64,000 nt of DNA. Source: Actinokineospora sp. NBRC 105648. GTDB lineage: Bacteria; Actinomycetota; Actinomycetes; Mycobacteriales; Pseudonocardiaceae. The position numbers were made by a program, and so were the translations under genes. A model generated the notes under the pieces. That model searched no databases. It saw only the letters and a program-made list of their open reading frames with translations, and was not told where the DNA came from. This document shows, piece by piece, positions 16,635 through 25,140 of the stretch (the first letter of the stretch is position 1; each line of letters opens with the position of its first letter). The stretch spans positions 1 through 64,000 of the forward strand of contig NZ_BSTR01000035.1 of the NCBI RefSeq assembly GCF_030269645.1. Reading direction: 5' to 3'.

Positions 16635-17297
16635 CTACTGAGCGCGAAACGCCTCAGTCCGCTCCCGCCCAGCCTCACCCAACGCCACCCGCAGCCGCTC
16701 CGCGCCGAAGTCCGCCCCGTACCCGGGAGTTCCAGGCTGCTGCCGCCACGACTCCGACAGCGGACCGACGTCCACTACGTCGAACCCGATCTCCTCGATC
16801 ACCCCGGCGACCACCGCCTTCGCCGCCGCGTCGTCCCCCGAGATCGGCAACGCGATCCGGCCGGGCGACCCTGCGGGCTTGCCGTTCTCGAACAGGCTGG
16901 CCGCGCCGATGTTGTTGAACGCCTTCACCACCGGCTTGCCCAGTTGCCTCTGCACCCACTCGCTCTCCAGCGCGCCTGCCTCGATCTCGTCGATGGCACC
17001 GTCGCGCTCGCGCGGGTAGTAGTTGCCGGTGTCGACGAAGGTGGCGCCCTCGGCGGCGCCGTCCAGGATGCCCGCGGGCAGCGCGGGGATGTGCTTCTGC
17101 GGGATGGTGACGATCACCAGGTCCGCGCCCTGGGCCGCGTCGGCCGCCTCGACGGCGGTGGCGCCGGTCTCGGCGGCCAGGTCGGCCAGGGTGTGCGGGC
17201 CGCGCGAGTTCGCGACCGCGACCTGGTGCCCGGCCTTGGTGAACAGCCGGGTGAGGGCACCCCCGATGTTGCCCGCCCCGATGATTCCGATCTTCAC
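16635..17297 (-). CDS. NAD(P)-binding oxidoreductase, F420H2:NADP reductase-like
   Basis: From a GTG at 17297 (GGGGA upstream) the protein has 220 residues. It opens with a Rossmann motif (KIGIIGAGNIGGALTRLF), followed by VANSRGP, VIVTIPQ and KAFNNIGA. This matches the NADPH-dependent F420 reductase (Fno)-like / coenzyme-binding NADP oxidoreductase family. Many actinobacterial members act as general NAD(P)-binding reductases and not as true Fno. It is separate from the acetyltransferase gene upstream (77-bp gap). Confidence 0.82.
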   Translation of the reverse strand: MKIGIIGAGNIGGALTRLFTKAGHQVAVANSRGPHTLADLAAETGATAVEAADAAQGADLVIVTIPQKHIPALPAGILDGAAEGATFVDTGNYYPRERDGAIDEIEAGALESEWVQRQLGKPVVKAFNNIGAASLFENGKPAGSPGRIALPISGDDAAAKAVVAGVIEEIGFDVVDVGPLSESWRQQPGTPGYGADFGAERLRVALGEAGRERTEAFRAQ

Positions 17298-17374
17298 TGC
17301 GGTCCCCTTGTCGCCTGTGGAAGCTGCTGTCCCGGTGCAACAGCGCGACCACCGCCCGACATTCCCGGCCGCGC

Positions 17375-17920
17375 TCAGCCGCGCGCCCACTCGGTGGCCA
17401 GCATCGCGTAAACGGCCAGGTCGGCCCGCTCGCCCTTGAGCATCTCGCCCTGGACGAAGTACGCCTCGCGCCGCATCCCGAGGCGTTCCATCAGCCGCTG
17501 CGAGGCCAGGTTGGCGCCGTTGCACTGGCCGATCACCCGGTGCAGGCCGTGGGTCTCGAACGCCAGCCGCAGCACCTCGCGACCGGCTTCGGTGGCGTAG
17601 CCCCGGCCCGCGTGGTCCGGGTTCAGCACGAAACCGATCTCGGCGCGACCCAGCTCGGCGCTGAGCCACTCCAGGGTGAAGTCGCCGATCAGCCGCCCGG
17701 TCGACCGCAGCTCCGCCGCGATGGCCAGGTTGTCCCCCTCGGCGGCGAGTTCGGTCTGCCCGAGTTTGGCGGTCAGCGCCATCCTGGTCTCTTCGCGGGT
17801 GCGCGCTTCCCACAGCAGGTACCGCGTGACGTCCGGGCGGCGGTGCAGGTCGTGCAGGTCGTCGAGATCGGACTCGGCGAACGGGCGGAGCAGGAGTCGT
17901 TCGGTGGCAACGGATCGCAT
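17375..17920 (-). CDS. GNAT-family N-acetyltransferase (RimJ/RimL type)
   Basis: The 181-residue protein starts TERLLLRPFAESDLDDLHDL and has the central IGFVLNPDHAGRGYATEAGR acetyl-CoA-binding segment, then GQCNGANLASQRLMERLGM and FVQGEMLKGERADLAVYAML. This is the classical RimJ/L-like ribosomal-protein or small-molecule acetyltransferase pattern. The substrate is unknown. The gene lies just upstream of the reductase on the same strand and may share its transcript. Confidence 0.88.
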   Translation of the reverse strand: MRSVATERLLLRPFAESDLDDLHDLHRRPDVTRYLLWEARTREETRMALTAKLGQTELAAEGDNLAIAAELRSTGRLIGDFTLEWLSAELGRAEIGFVLNPDHAGRGYATEAGREVLRLAFETHGLHRVIGQCNGANLASQRLMERLGMRREAYFVQGEMLKGERADLAVYAMLATEWARG

Positions 17921-18082
17921 GGCGGTGGCACTCCAAGTCGGGTGGTGGCGAGCTGGCAGCCCAGGCCACGGTCGGTAGTCACCCCTGGTGAGTGACACGC
18001 GATGGGGTGCGGCGGGTTGTGCCGGGGCGGACGCGAGCGAGGATCGGGGGTGGTCTGTCCATTCTGGAGAGAGGTGGCCGTG

Positions 18083-18601
18083 ATGCGTGGAACCGGTGTT
18101 CTGACAACGATGGCGGCGTGCCTGGCACTGGTCGCGGCTGCCCAGCCCGCAGCGGCCGATGCCTGGAGCGACGAGGTCCTGGCGCAGCACAACACGGCCA
18201 GGGCGCGCTGCGGCGCCCGCCCGCTCACCTGGAACGTCGCCCTCTACGCGAGCACCCTCGAGCACGCCCAGTCCTGCCAGTTCCGCCACTCCACCGCGGC
18301 GGGGAAGTACGGGGAGAACCTGTTCGTCTCCACCGCACCGACCGCGAGCATCAGGAAGGCAGTGGCGGCTTGGATGGACGAGGCGAGCAAGTACGACTAC
18401 GGCAACCCCACCTTCTCCGGGGAAACCGGCCACTTCACCCAACTGGTCTGGAAGTCCACCACCCAGGTCACCGCCGCGATCGCCGCCTGCCCGGCGGGCA
18501 CGATATTGCCCATCCCCACAACCTACGTCGTCGCTCGCTACACGCCGCCGGGCAACTACCTGGGCCAGTTCCCGCAGAACGTCGGCAGGCCGGTCACCTG
18601 A
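18083..18601 (+). CDS. Secreted CAP-superfamily (SCP/PR-1) protein
   Basis: The 172-residue protein starts at the ATG at 18083 after a GAGAGG site. A signal peptide (~1-27, AQPAAADA) precedes a CAP domain with VLAQHNTARARCGARPLTWN, QFRHSTAAGKYGENLF and GHFTQLVWKSTTQVTAAIAAC. The two conserved His and the Glu of the CAP cavity are present. Bacterial CAP proteins are exported and variously bind sterols/lipids or act in cell-wall or peptide interactions; the precise role is unknown. Confidence 0.9.
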   Translation: MRGTGVLTTMAACLALVAAAQPAAADAWSDEVLAQHNTARARCGARPLTWNVALYASTLEHAQSCQFRHSTAAGKYGENLFVSTAPTASIRKAVAAWMDEASKYDYGNPTFSGETGHFTQLVWKSTTQVTAAIAACPAGTILPIPTTYVVARYTPPGNYLGQFPQNVGRPVT

Positions 18602-18629
18602 GGGACCTCGTGCCCGGCGTCGATCGCCC

Positions 18630-18652
18630 AGTCACCGATCGCCACGGTGACT
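18630..18652. terminator. Hairpin between convergent CAP and SDR genes
   Basis: An 8-bp perfect stem (AGTCACCG/CGGTGACT) with a 7-base loop lies 28 bases past the CAP gene stop. The remaining gap to the SDR stop at 18799 shows nothing else. Confidence 0.5.
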
Positions 18653-18798
18653 GAACCGGTCGAACACCACGCCCTATCGGGCGGATTTCGGTCGGCGTTG
18701 TCGGCGCCGCCGCTCTACTCGGACCCTCTGCGCACCAGCGCGGGATGTGCACGATGGCTGCACAACCAGCGCAGGAGCAGAGTGAATTGTGTTGCACA

Positions 18799-19683
18799 TC
18801 AGCCGATGTGGGCGGGCGCGACCTTCTTCGGGTAGTGCCTGCGCAGGTTCGCGGCGGTGATGCCGTCGAGCACCCGGTCCGGCAGTACCCGGACCAGGCG
18901 GGTGATCAGGGCGGCGTCCCGGCCGATGGTGTAGCGGGTACGCGGTTTGCGGGTCGTCACGGCCTTGGCGATGACGCGAGCGGCGGCGTCGGCGGTCACG
19001 CCCGACGCGGTGCCCGTGGCCATCAGGGTGTTGGTCGCCTGGACCAGGTTGCCGTAGCGCTCGTCCTGCTCCGGCGTCATCTGGGCGGCCAGGTCGTTCG
19101 CCGTCGCGATCCCACGGGTGGCGATCTCCGTGCGGACCCCGCCGGGCTCGACCACGACCACCCGCACACCCAACGGCCCGACCTCCCGGCGGAGCGAGTC
19201 GCTGACCGCCTCGAGAGCGAACTTCGCGCCCGCGTACGCGCCGTAGGTGGCCATGGCGACCTTGCCGCCGACCGAGCTGATGTTGATCACGCGCCCGCCA
19301 CCGCGCAACAGCGCGGGCAGGAGTGCCTGGGTGAGGGCGATGTGGCCGAACAGGTTCACCTCGAACACCCACCGCCACTGAGCCATGGGCAGGGCCTCCA
19401 CCGGCCCGTTGACCTGGATGCCCGCGTTGTTGACCAGGGCGTGCAGCGGCCGCGGGTCGTCGGCGACCCGAGCCGCGAGTGCCGCCACCTGCCCGGAATC
19501 GGTGATGTCGAGGATGACCGGCTCGATGCCGACCGCCCGGATCGCGTCAGCGTCCCGGTCGCGTCGAACCCCGGCCAGGACGTGGAACCCCTGGCGGGCC
19601 AGTTCACGGGCGGTCGCGGCGCCCATGCCCGTCGACGCCCCGGTCACGACTACCAGCTTCGGCATTTCAGATGACGTTGTCAC
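18799..19683 (-). CDS. Short-chain dehydrogenase/reductase
   Basis: Classical SDR, 294 residues from the GTG at 19683 (an ATG at 19665 would remove six residues). The cofactor motif is TGASTGMG (14-21) and NNAG follows at 85-88. Catalytic residues are S137, Y150 and K154 (INISSVGG, YGAYAGAK). A C-terminal extension of ~50 residues is typical of retinol-dehydrogenase-like SDRs. It is divergent from a TetR gene across a short gap with a duplicated operator that overlaps its start, so TetR repression is very likely. The substrate is unknown. Confidence 0.92.
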   Translation of the reverse strand: MTTSSEMPKLVVVTGASTGMGAATARELARQGFHVLAGVRRDRDADAIRAVGIEPVILDITDSGQVAALAARVADDPRPLHALVNNAGIQVNGPVEALPMAQWRWVFEVNLFGHIALTQALLPALLRGGGRVINISSVGGKVAMATYGAYAGAKFALEAVSDSLRREVGPLGVRVVVVEPGGVRTEIATRGIATANDLAAQMTPEQDERYGNLVQATNTLMATGTASGVTADAAARVIAKAVTTRKPRTRYTIGRDAALITRLVRVLPDRVLDGITAANLRRHYPKKVAPAHIG

Positions 19684-19717
19684 CTCCGCGACGCTACCAC
19701 TTCAGATGACACCGTCA
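19666..19717. promoter_or_regulatory. Duplicated TetR operator between SDR and TetR genes
   Basis: Two direct 17-bp boxes of the form TTCAGATGAC-N3-GTCA lie at 19666-19682 and 19701-19717, 35 bp apart. Each contains the palindromic core TGAC-N3-GTCA. One overlaps the SDR start codon and the other ends 5 bases before the TetR start. This layout fits autorepression plus control of the SDR. Confidence 0.75.
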
Positions 19718-19722
19718 ACTGT

Positions 19723-20367
19723 ATGCTGGACGCCATGGTCACCCGCGCGGAGTCAGCCGCCGCCACCCGCCGCGCACTGCTCGACGCGGCCGCCGAACTC
19801 CTCGACCTCGGCGGCCCCGAAGCGGTCACCGTGCGCGAGGTCGGCGCGCGGGCGGGCGTGACGCGAGGAGCGCCGTACCGGCACTTCGCGGACAAGGACA
19901 GCCTGCTGACCGCCATCGCGGCCGAGACCTGGGACCGGATCGCCAACCAAGTGCACGCCCTGCGCACCAACCCAGCCCTGCCAACAGCCGACACGCTGCG
20001 CAGCGCACTACGCCTCCTCATCGGCGTCGGCCGGGACCAGCCACACCTGTACCAACTGCTGTTCAAGCGGCCAGTGCGCGCCCAGGGCCTCAACCAAGTC
20101 CACCGCCAACTGTGCGGACCACCAGCCGACCCAGCCGCCGCCGTCCACGCGGCCGAACGCTTCCAAGACGAGTTCCTCGCCGTCGTCGCCGCCTTGGCGG
20201 GGGAACGGAACGCACGGCAATACGGTGCCCTGCTGCTGACCAGCGCCCACGGCATCGCAGGCATGGAACTCAGCGGCCACCTCGACACGGACAAGTGGCA
20301 CACCACCCCGGACGAACTAGTCGACACCCTCGTCCGCATGATCACGCCCGCTGGCCAACCAACCTAG
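19723..20367 (+). CDS. TetR-family transcriptional regulator
   Basis: The protein has 214 residues from 19723; the ATG at 19735 (MVTRAESA) is equally plausible. The N-terminal DNA-binding domain reads TRRALLDAAAELLDLGGPEA then VREVGARAGVTRGAPYRHFADKD. A helical ligand-binding domain follows, including a TetR_C-like LYQLLFKRPV segment. It should repress the divergent SDR gene through the paired boxes at 19666-19717. The ligand is unknown but could be the SDR substrate. Confidence 0.92.
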   Translation: MLDAMVTRAESAAATRRALLDAAAELLDLGGPEAVTVREVGARAGVTRGAPYRHFADKDSLLTAIAAETWDRIANQVHALRTNPALPTADTLRSALRLLIGVGRDQPHLYQLLFKRPVRAQGLNQVHRQLCGPPADPAAAVHAAERFQDEFLAVVAALAGERNARQYGALLLTSAHGIAGMELSGHLDTDKWHTTPDELVDTLVRMITPAGQPT

Positions 20368-20393
20368 TGACACAGCAGGCAGGCGACCGGGTG

Positions 20394-20786
20394 TTAGTCC
20401 TCAACCGTCGACCACGCCCTGGCTCCTGCATCACCGAGCGCGATCAACACGATCAGCGGCAACACCATCCCGACGATCCCGTACGGGGTTGACGACACGG
20501 CCAGGACCACACAGCTGGCCAGTTGGAGGAACTCCACCCCCAGAACCACCCACACCGCCCACCGACGCCGGCCATGGACCCGCCGAGTCGCCACCACCAA
20601 CAACACCGTGGCAGCGACGCTCACGCAGAACGTGATCACGTCCCCGGCCGCCCCCTCCGACAGGTCGGCCAGAACCAGCAACCCGACCACACCCAGCGCC
20701 ACCTGCAACCAGATGACATTGAGCGCCACCCTCACCCTGCGCGGCAACTCCACGTACTCGGACGTGCTCCTAGTAGAACTCGTCAT
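20394..20786 (-). CDS. Small four-helix membrane protein
   Basis: From the ATG at 20786, preceded by GGAGGAG, the protein has 130 residues. A short polar N-terminus (MTSSTRSTSEYVELPRRV) is followed by four hydrophobic segments (~21-42, 50-68, 76-97, 100-120). No conserved catalytic motif is seen and I recognise no named family. It converges on the TetR gene with 26 bp between stops. Confidence 0.75.
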   Translation of the reverse strand: MTSSTRSTSEYVELPRRVRVALNVIWLQVALGVVGLLVLADLSEGAAGDVITFCVSVAATVLLVVATRRVHGRRRWAVWVVLGVEFLQLASCVVLAVSSTPYGIVGMVLPLIVLIALGDAGARAWSTVED

Positions 20787-21153
20787 GACGCTCCTCCCCT
20801 GCGACCACCCCATTAGATGATCAGCACAGCCCGCCCAAGGCCGGATTGCCACGACATCACCCAATTGCCGGAACCACTCATTGGCGAGGTTCTCCCATGG
20901 CATGCGATTCACCGGGTGCCGTGCGAGGAGTGGCTGGAACGGAATCTGTTCTGCTCGAAGTGGCGAACGTGTGGAACGGCGCAAGATCGAGACTGGGTTT
21001 CGCCGGTAGTCAGGTATCAGGCCGAGCCCGCGGTGTGGCGCGGGGCACGCCCCGTGACTCGAAGAGCTGTCACGAGTCCGGGCCGCCCGGCATGCCGCCC
21101 AAGTAGGGTCGCGATCGCCACCGCGGACAGCTGAGCAGACAAGAGAGAACCGA
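20787..21153. other. Intergenic region upstream of the AAA-ATPase operon
   Basis: No intact gene is visible in 367 bp. A segment near 20993-21010 (ACTGGGTTTCGCCGGTA) resembles one at 25090-25108. The promoter of the following operon must lie here, and GAGAGAACCG before the ATG at 21154 is a modest ribosome site. Confidence 0.5.
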
Positions 21154-21597
21154 ATGACCAGAGACAACGACCCGGAGATGGTCGCCGAGCTGGACCGCCT
21201 CGACGGGGCAGTCAGGGCAGCGCCCGCAGGGGACACGACGGCGCAGATCGCGCTGTGGCGGCAGGTGACCGGGTTGGAGCACTGGTTCTTCATCGCGCGG
21301 GGCTCGGCCGACCAACCCCGCCCCTACGCCGCGGGCGCCGAGCAGGGGCCGATGATCTGCCTCTACAGCAGCGCCGCACGGGCGAACGAAGCCGCCCGCA
21401 GCCTCGGGCTGGCCGACGCGGGGGGTGGCGCGGCACCGTTGTTCAGTGTGCCGATGCCTGCCGCGATCGACTACGTCGCCTCGTTCGACAAAGCAGGCGT
21501 CGTCGGTGTGGCGCTGGACCATCCGCGGCTCGGTCACTACATCCCGCTCGCCAACCTGGGCCTGCTCAAGGGTTGGATCGAAGGGGCCGCTCGGTGA
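21154..21597 (+). CDS. Unknown protein, first gene of AAA-ATPase operon
   Basis: The 147-residue soluble protein has segments LEHWFFIARGSADQPRPYAA and VGVALDHPRLGHYIPLANLG that loosely resemble SseB-like domains; I am not confident of that. Its TGA overlaps the GTG of the AAA ATPase (GTGA), so the two are translationally coupled. It probably works with the ATPase and the TPR-like protein, for instance as adaptor or substrate binder (inference). Confidence 0.8.
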   Translation: MTRDNDPEMVAELDRLDGAVRAAPAGDTTAQIALWRQVTGLEHWFFIARGSADQPRPYAAGAEQGPMICLYSSAARANEAARSLGLADAGGGAAPLFSVPMPAAIDYVASFDKAGVVGVALDHPRLGHYIPLANLGLLKGWIEGAAR

Positions 21598-22811
21598 ACG
21601 GTGCCGATCCAGGCGACAGCTTCGTCGAGGTGATCGCGCGCGAGGTGGAGGCCGACCCCGGCAACCTGGCGCTGCGTGAGGACTTCGTCACGCTGCTGAT
21701 GGAGCAGGACCCGGGCCGCGCCGCCACCGAACTGGACGCGTTCGAGGCCCTCGGCGGTGATCCGGCGAGGATCCGCGTGCTGCGGGCCCGACTGATGGCG
21801 GCGCGGTTGCGCACCTCGAACCCGACGCCGCCCGCCGAGACCGCGCTGACGGCACGATCCGCGCGACCGGTTCCGGCCCCGGCCGACGATGACCGCCACC
21901 ACGGCGACGCGGCTGCGTCGGCGTCGCTGTGGGACGCCGAGCGCCCGGCAGTGACGCTGGCCGACGTCGCGGGTCTCGCCGAGGTCAAGCGGCACCTGGA
22001 CACCGCGTTCCTGGCCCCGCTGCGCAACCCCGAGCTGGCGGCGGCGTTCGGGCAGCGGCCGGGCGGGTCGCTGCTGATGTACGGCCCACCCGGTTGCGGC
22101 AAGACGTTCATCGCCAGGGCGATCGCGGGCGATCTAGGGGCGTCCTTCATCCACGTGACCCTCGCGGACCTGCTCAGCAAGTGGATCGGGGAGAGCGAGA
22201 AGGCGATCCAGAGCGTGTTCCGCGACGCACGCGCGGCCGCGCCGTGCGTGATCTTCTTCGACGAGTTCGACGCGCTCGGCGGACGACGCACCTCCGGTGG
22301 CGGCGGGTCGCAGTCGATGCGGATGCTCGTCACCCAGCTGCTGGAGGAACTCGACGGCGTGGCTGGCGCGAACGACGGCGTCTACTTCCTGGCCGCGACG
22401 AACCGGCCGTGGGACATCGACTCCGCGCTGCGCCGACCGGGCCGGATCGACAAGACGGTGCTCGTGCTGCCACCGGACGCGGTCGCCCGAGCGGCGATCG
22501 TCCAGGGCGCGCTGGCGGGCAAGCCGGCCGACGACGTCGATGTCGTGGCCGTCGCGGCGGCGACCGAGGGGTTCTCCGGTGCCGACCTCAGCCACCTGAC
22601 GACCACCGTCCTGCAGCAGGCGATGGTCGAATCGATGGACAGCGGTGCGCTGGTGCCGGTCACCACCGCCGCGACGCTGGCCGCGATCGGCGGCATCACC
22701 CCGTCCACGACGGCCTGGTTCGACCAGGTGGCGCCGGTGCTGGAGTACGGCGTCGACGACGGCACCTTCGACCAACTCCGGGCGTACCGGGTCAAGCGGG
22801 GCATGCGATGA
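21594..22811 (+). CDS. Single-ring AAA ATPase (CDC48/Vps4/SpoVK-like)
   Basis: The 405-residue protein has an N-terminal helical TPR-like region (~5-75), a variable linker, then one AAA module. Walker A is GPPGCGKT (164-171), the pore-loop segment is KWIGESEK (196-203), Walker B is VIFFDEFDA (219-227), sensor 1 is N270 in AATNRP, and the Arg finger region is RRPGRID (280-286). A small C-terminal lid (EGFSGADLSHL) follows. Such rings unfold or remodel protein complexes. It overlaps both neighbours by 4 bases, so one coupled operon encodes it with an unknown protein and a TPR-like protein. Confidence 0.92.
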   Translation: MNGADPGDSFVEVIAREVEADPGNLALREDFVTLLMEQDPGRAATELDAFEALGGDPARIRVLRARLMAARLRTSNPTPPAETALTARSARPVPAPADDDRHHGDAAASASLWDAERPAVTLADVAGLAEVKRHLDTAFLAPLRNPELAAAFGQRPGGSLLMYGPPGCGKTFIARAIAGDLGASFIHVTLADLLSKWIGESEKAIQSVFRDARAAAPCVIFFDEFDALGGRRTSGGGGSQSMRMLVTQLLEELDGVAGANDGVYFLAATNRPWDIDSALRRPGRIDKTVLVLPPDAVARAAIVQGALAGKPADDVDVVAVAAATEGFSGADLSHLTTTVLQQAMVESMDSGALVPVTTAATLAAIGGITPSTTAWFDQVAPVLEYGVDDGTFDQLRAYRVKRGMR

Positions 22812-24148
22812 GGGATTTCGACGTCACGGTCCCCGATGACGGCGATGCCGTGGAGCGGAGCCTGGACCTGGCCTGGGAGCTCTTCGCAGCACAGCCGACG
22901 CACCCCAAGGTCGCCGAGCTGGCGTTGCGGGTGCTCGCGGCCCAGCCGGAGCGGAGCAGCGTGTCGCTGCTGCTCGGCAATCACCGCGAGTACTGCGGCG
23001 AGGCTGACCAGGCGCGGCGCCTCTACCTCCAGGTGGCTGGTCGCCGCGACGGCCAGTTCATCAACGCGGCTCGTGCCCTCCGGCACCTGGCGCTGGCCGT
23101 GCACGATCATCCCGAGGCGCTGCGGTGGGCGCACACCGTGCTGGGCGAGGACCACGAGGAGTGGGACGACTGGGCGGAGCTGGGCTATGCCCGGGCACTC
23201 TGCGGGGAGCACGAGGAAGGATGGCGCCAACTCGACGAGGCGGTGGCACTCTGCTCCCGCACGGCGCCGGAACTGCTCGGCAAAGCGCTCGGGAAACGTG
23301 CGGTGTACCTGCTGGGGAGCTTCGCACCACCCGACCGGTTCACCCCCGCGGCCGAGGAGGCCATCCGGGCCGACGCGGCGAACTCCTCGGTTGCCCTGCT
23401 GCTCGGCTGGGCCTATCTGGTGCAGTACCGGTTCGCCGACGCCGAACGGCTCGGTCTGCGGCTCCTGCGCGAGAACCCGACCGAAGACCTGCTGCAGAAC
23501 CTGGTGGGGACGGCTCGGACGATGCTGCGGATCGTCGAGAACGCGCACGCCCAGGACATCACGCTGGAGGAGATCCGCCGCGCCGGGGTGATCGAGCTCG
23601 GGTGGCGACAACTCCGCGACCAGATGATCGGCGTCGACCTGGCCTCCGCACTGGCGGCGTTGGACGAGGTGATGCCCGCCGACCTGCGCGCCACCCTGCG
23701 ACCCGGAGCCGCGATCTCCGCTGAGACCGACGGCGACAAGATCGGCTCCATGGTCGCGGAGGACCTGCTGGCCTGGCACGACGGCCAGCAGCCCGGCTCC
23801 GGCGCCGTTTGGGGGCCTGCCGAGCCGTCGTTCCGCCTGATGTCGGCAGCCGAGATCATCGCCATGACCACCGAGATCGAGGCCGACCCGGCAGCGCACC
23901 CGGACTGGCCGGAGAACGAGGCCTGGGAACAGGTGATGACCGACGACGCCGGGGCGTACCTGGTCGTCGTCGCGTTCGGGGCGCTGGTCAGGCGTCGACC
24001 CGGACACCCCGACAAGCCCGTCGCCACGTCGATGGCCGACTGGATCTGGGACCGGGTGGTCGCCTTCGGTGGTCCGGACCCGCGACCGGCGCGCGGGAAG
24101 GCCGAGGATCTCCCGACCGACCTACCCTCGTCCCGGGAAGGCCGCTGA
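22808..24148 (+). CDS. TPR-like repeat protein of the AAA operon
   Basis: The 446-residue protein starts at an ATG overlapping the ATPase stop (ATGA). Residues ~10-260 are alpha-helical repeats with alanine/leucine-rich TPR-like periodicity (LELALRVLAAQPERSSVSLL, LRHLALAVHDHPEALRWAHT). A distinct acidic C-terminal part follows, with EIIAMTTEIEADPAAHPDWP. It has no signal peptide or membrane segment. It is likely a scaffold or substrate adaptor for the AAA ring (inference from coupling). Confidence 0.85.
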   Translation: MRDFDVTVPDDGDAVERSLDLAWELFAAQPTHPKVAELALRVLAAQPERSSVSLLLGNHREYCGEADQARRLYLQVAGRRDGQFINAARALRHLALAVHDHPEALRWAHTVLGEDHEEWDDWAELGYARALCGEHEEGWRQLDEAVALCSRTAPELLGKALGKRAVYLLGSFAPPDRFTPAAEEAIRADAANSSVALLLGWAYLVQYRFADAERLGLRLLRENPTEDLLQNLVGTARTMLRIVENAHAQDITLEEIRRAGVIELGWRQLRDQMIGVDLASALAALDEVMPADLRATLRPGAAISAETDGDKIGSMVAEDLLAWHDGQQPGSGAVWGPAEPSFRLMSAAEIIAMTTEIEADPAAHPDWPENEAWEQVMTDDAGAYLVVVAFGALVRRRPGHPDKPVATSMADWIWDRVVAFGGPDPRPARGKAEDLPTDLPSSREGR

Positions 24149-24455
24149 CCGGCGCAATCGCGACGATGTACGCCGCTCCAAGCGCTCAGATGCCGTCCGC
24201 GCCGACTCGATCGCCCAGCAGAGGTGGTCGACCGCCATCCGCTGGGCGTCGGCGCGGGACACCGGCCCGGGGACACCGCCCAGAAGTCGAGGGTCTCCCA
24301 GACCGCTCACCGGCGGCGGGAGCGCGCGGCCAGGCCCAGAGCCTGCCCGACATCATGGGTCACCGCGCTCGACCCGAGCGTGCACCTGAACCCCAGGACC
24401 GGGATGTCGGAGCACCCGTACGCGCGGTACAACGGTAGCGATGGAGGCTGCGGAG
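24149..24455. other. Gap with possible coding remnant on the minus strand
   Basis: No intact gene fits. On the minus strand, two adjacent open stretches in different frames look protein-like: GCSDIPVLGFRCTLGSS around 24340-24420, and GGVPGPVSRADAQRMAVDHL around 24215-24300. They may be pieces of one decayed gene, but I do not recognise the family. Confidence 0.25.
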
Positions 24456-24875
24456 ATGACTGAGCTGCGCCCACTAGGTGTGTTCGCCCCGCGCGCGGAT
24501 GGGGCATCCAGGATCACGATCGACTCGGCGGCACCGCTGATGGGTGCGCTGGCACCGGAGTCGCGCGCGCCGGTGGCCGCCTATCTCCGGGCGGGAACGA
24601 TCCTCTTCGCGATCATGGAGTACACGACCGACTCCCTCGAACAGCGCTTCGGGGTCTCCGGCGGCTCAGCGGTGCTGAGCGACGGGCTCTACTACTGGCG
24701 ACTCGACGCGGCTGACTACATCGAGACCTACGGGCTCGCGGTACCCGATGGGGTGGTCGAGCACATGAGCGCGCTGGACTGGCGTCCACCAACCGTCGAA
24801 GGCGCCGCGTACGACGAGTTGTACGAGCGCCTGGTCACAGCCTTGCGGGCAGAGCACAACGCGACCGAGGACTGA
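24456..24875 (+). CDS. Unknown soluble protein
   Basis: The 139-residue protein starts at the ATG at 24456, preceded by GGAGG 8 bases upstream; an ATG at 24441 would add five residues. It is acidic, with LFAIMEYTTDSLEQRFGVSG and LYYWRLDAADYIETYGLAV. No signal peptide, membrane segment or known motif is seen. It lies 307 bp after the AAA operon on the same strand and may belong to the same accessory set. The look is that of a small immunity-like or effector-associated protein, but this is speculation. Confidence 0.65.
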   Translation: MTELRPLGVFAPRADGASRITIDSAAPLMGALAPESRAPVAAYLRAGTILFAIMEYTTDSLEQRFGVSGGSAVLSDGLYYWRLDAADYIETYGLAVPDGVVEHMSALDWRPPTVEGAAYDELYERLVTALRAEHNATED

Positions 24876-24960
24876 CCGCACCTGATCTGTTCCCCGCGAG
24901 CACCCGTTCACTGGGAACAGATTGCGACACGGCCTGCGTCGAGTTCGTTGACCGCACACC

Positions 24961-25078
24961 GCCCGCCGTGGCCATCGCCTTCGCCCGCGAGGCGCCGACG
25001 TCCTGATCACAAGACCAACGTCTACGCCCTGTTCTGGCTCTGCGAAGCCGCAATCCCACACCTGCCCCCGGGCGCCCA
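24961..25078 (+). pseudogene. Decayed short-chain dehydrogenase fragment
   Basis: The segment reads AVAIAFARE, then a frameshift through the expected GADVLI. After loss of roughly 60-80 codons it continues KTNVYALFWLCEAAIPHLPP. Both pieces match the classical SDR pattern of the YhdF/glucose-dehydrogenase-like subgroup (start of the Rossmann fold, and the KTN-Y segment after NNAG). No start, catalytic Tyr-Lys or C-terminus remains. It is a remnant of an internally deleted gene. Confidence 0.6.
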
Positions 25079-25140
25079 TCTCACGACCCCAACTGGGGTT
25101 TCGCCGGTGGTGTGGCTGAATTCCTGGGAGGCGAGGAAGG

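Noticed and set aside
20993-25108. Similar GGGTTTCGCCGGT segments flanking the AAA-ATPase operon
   Set aside because: Only ~18 bases with an indel, no target duplication or recombinase; too weak to call island ends.
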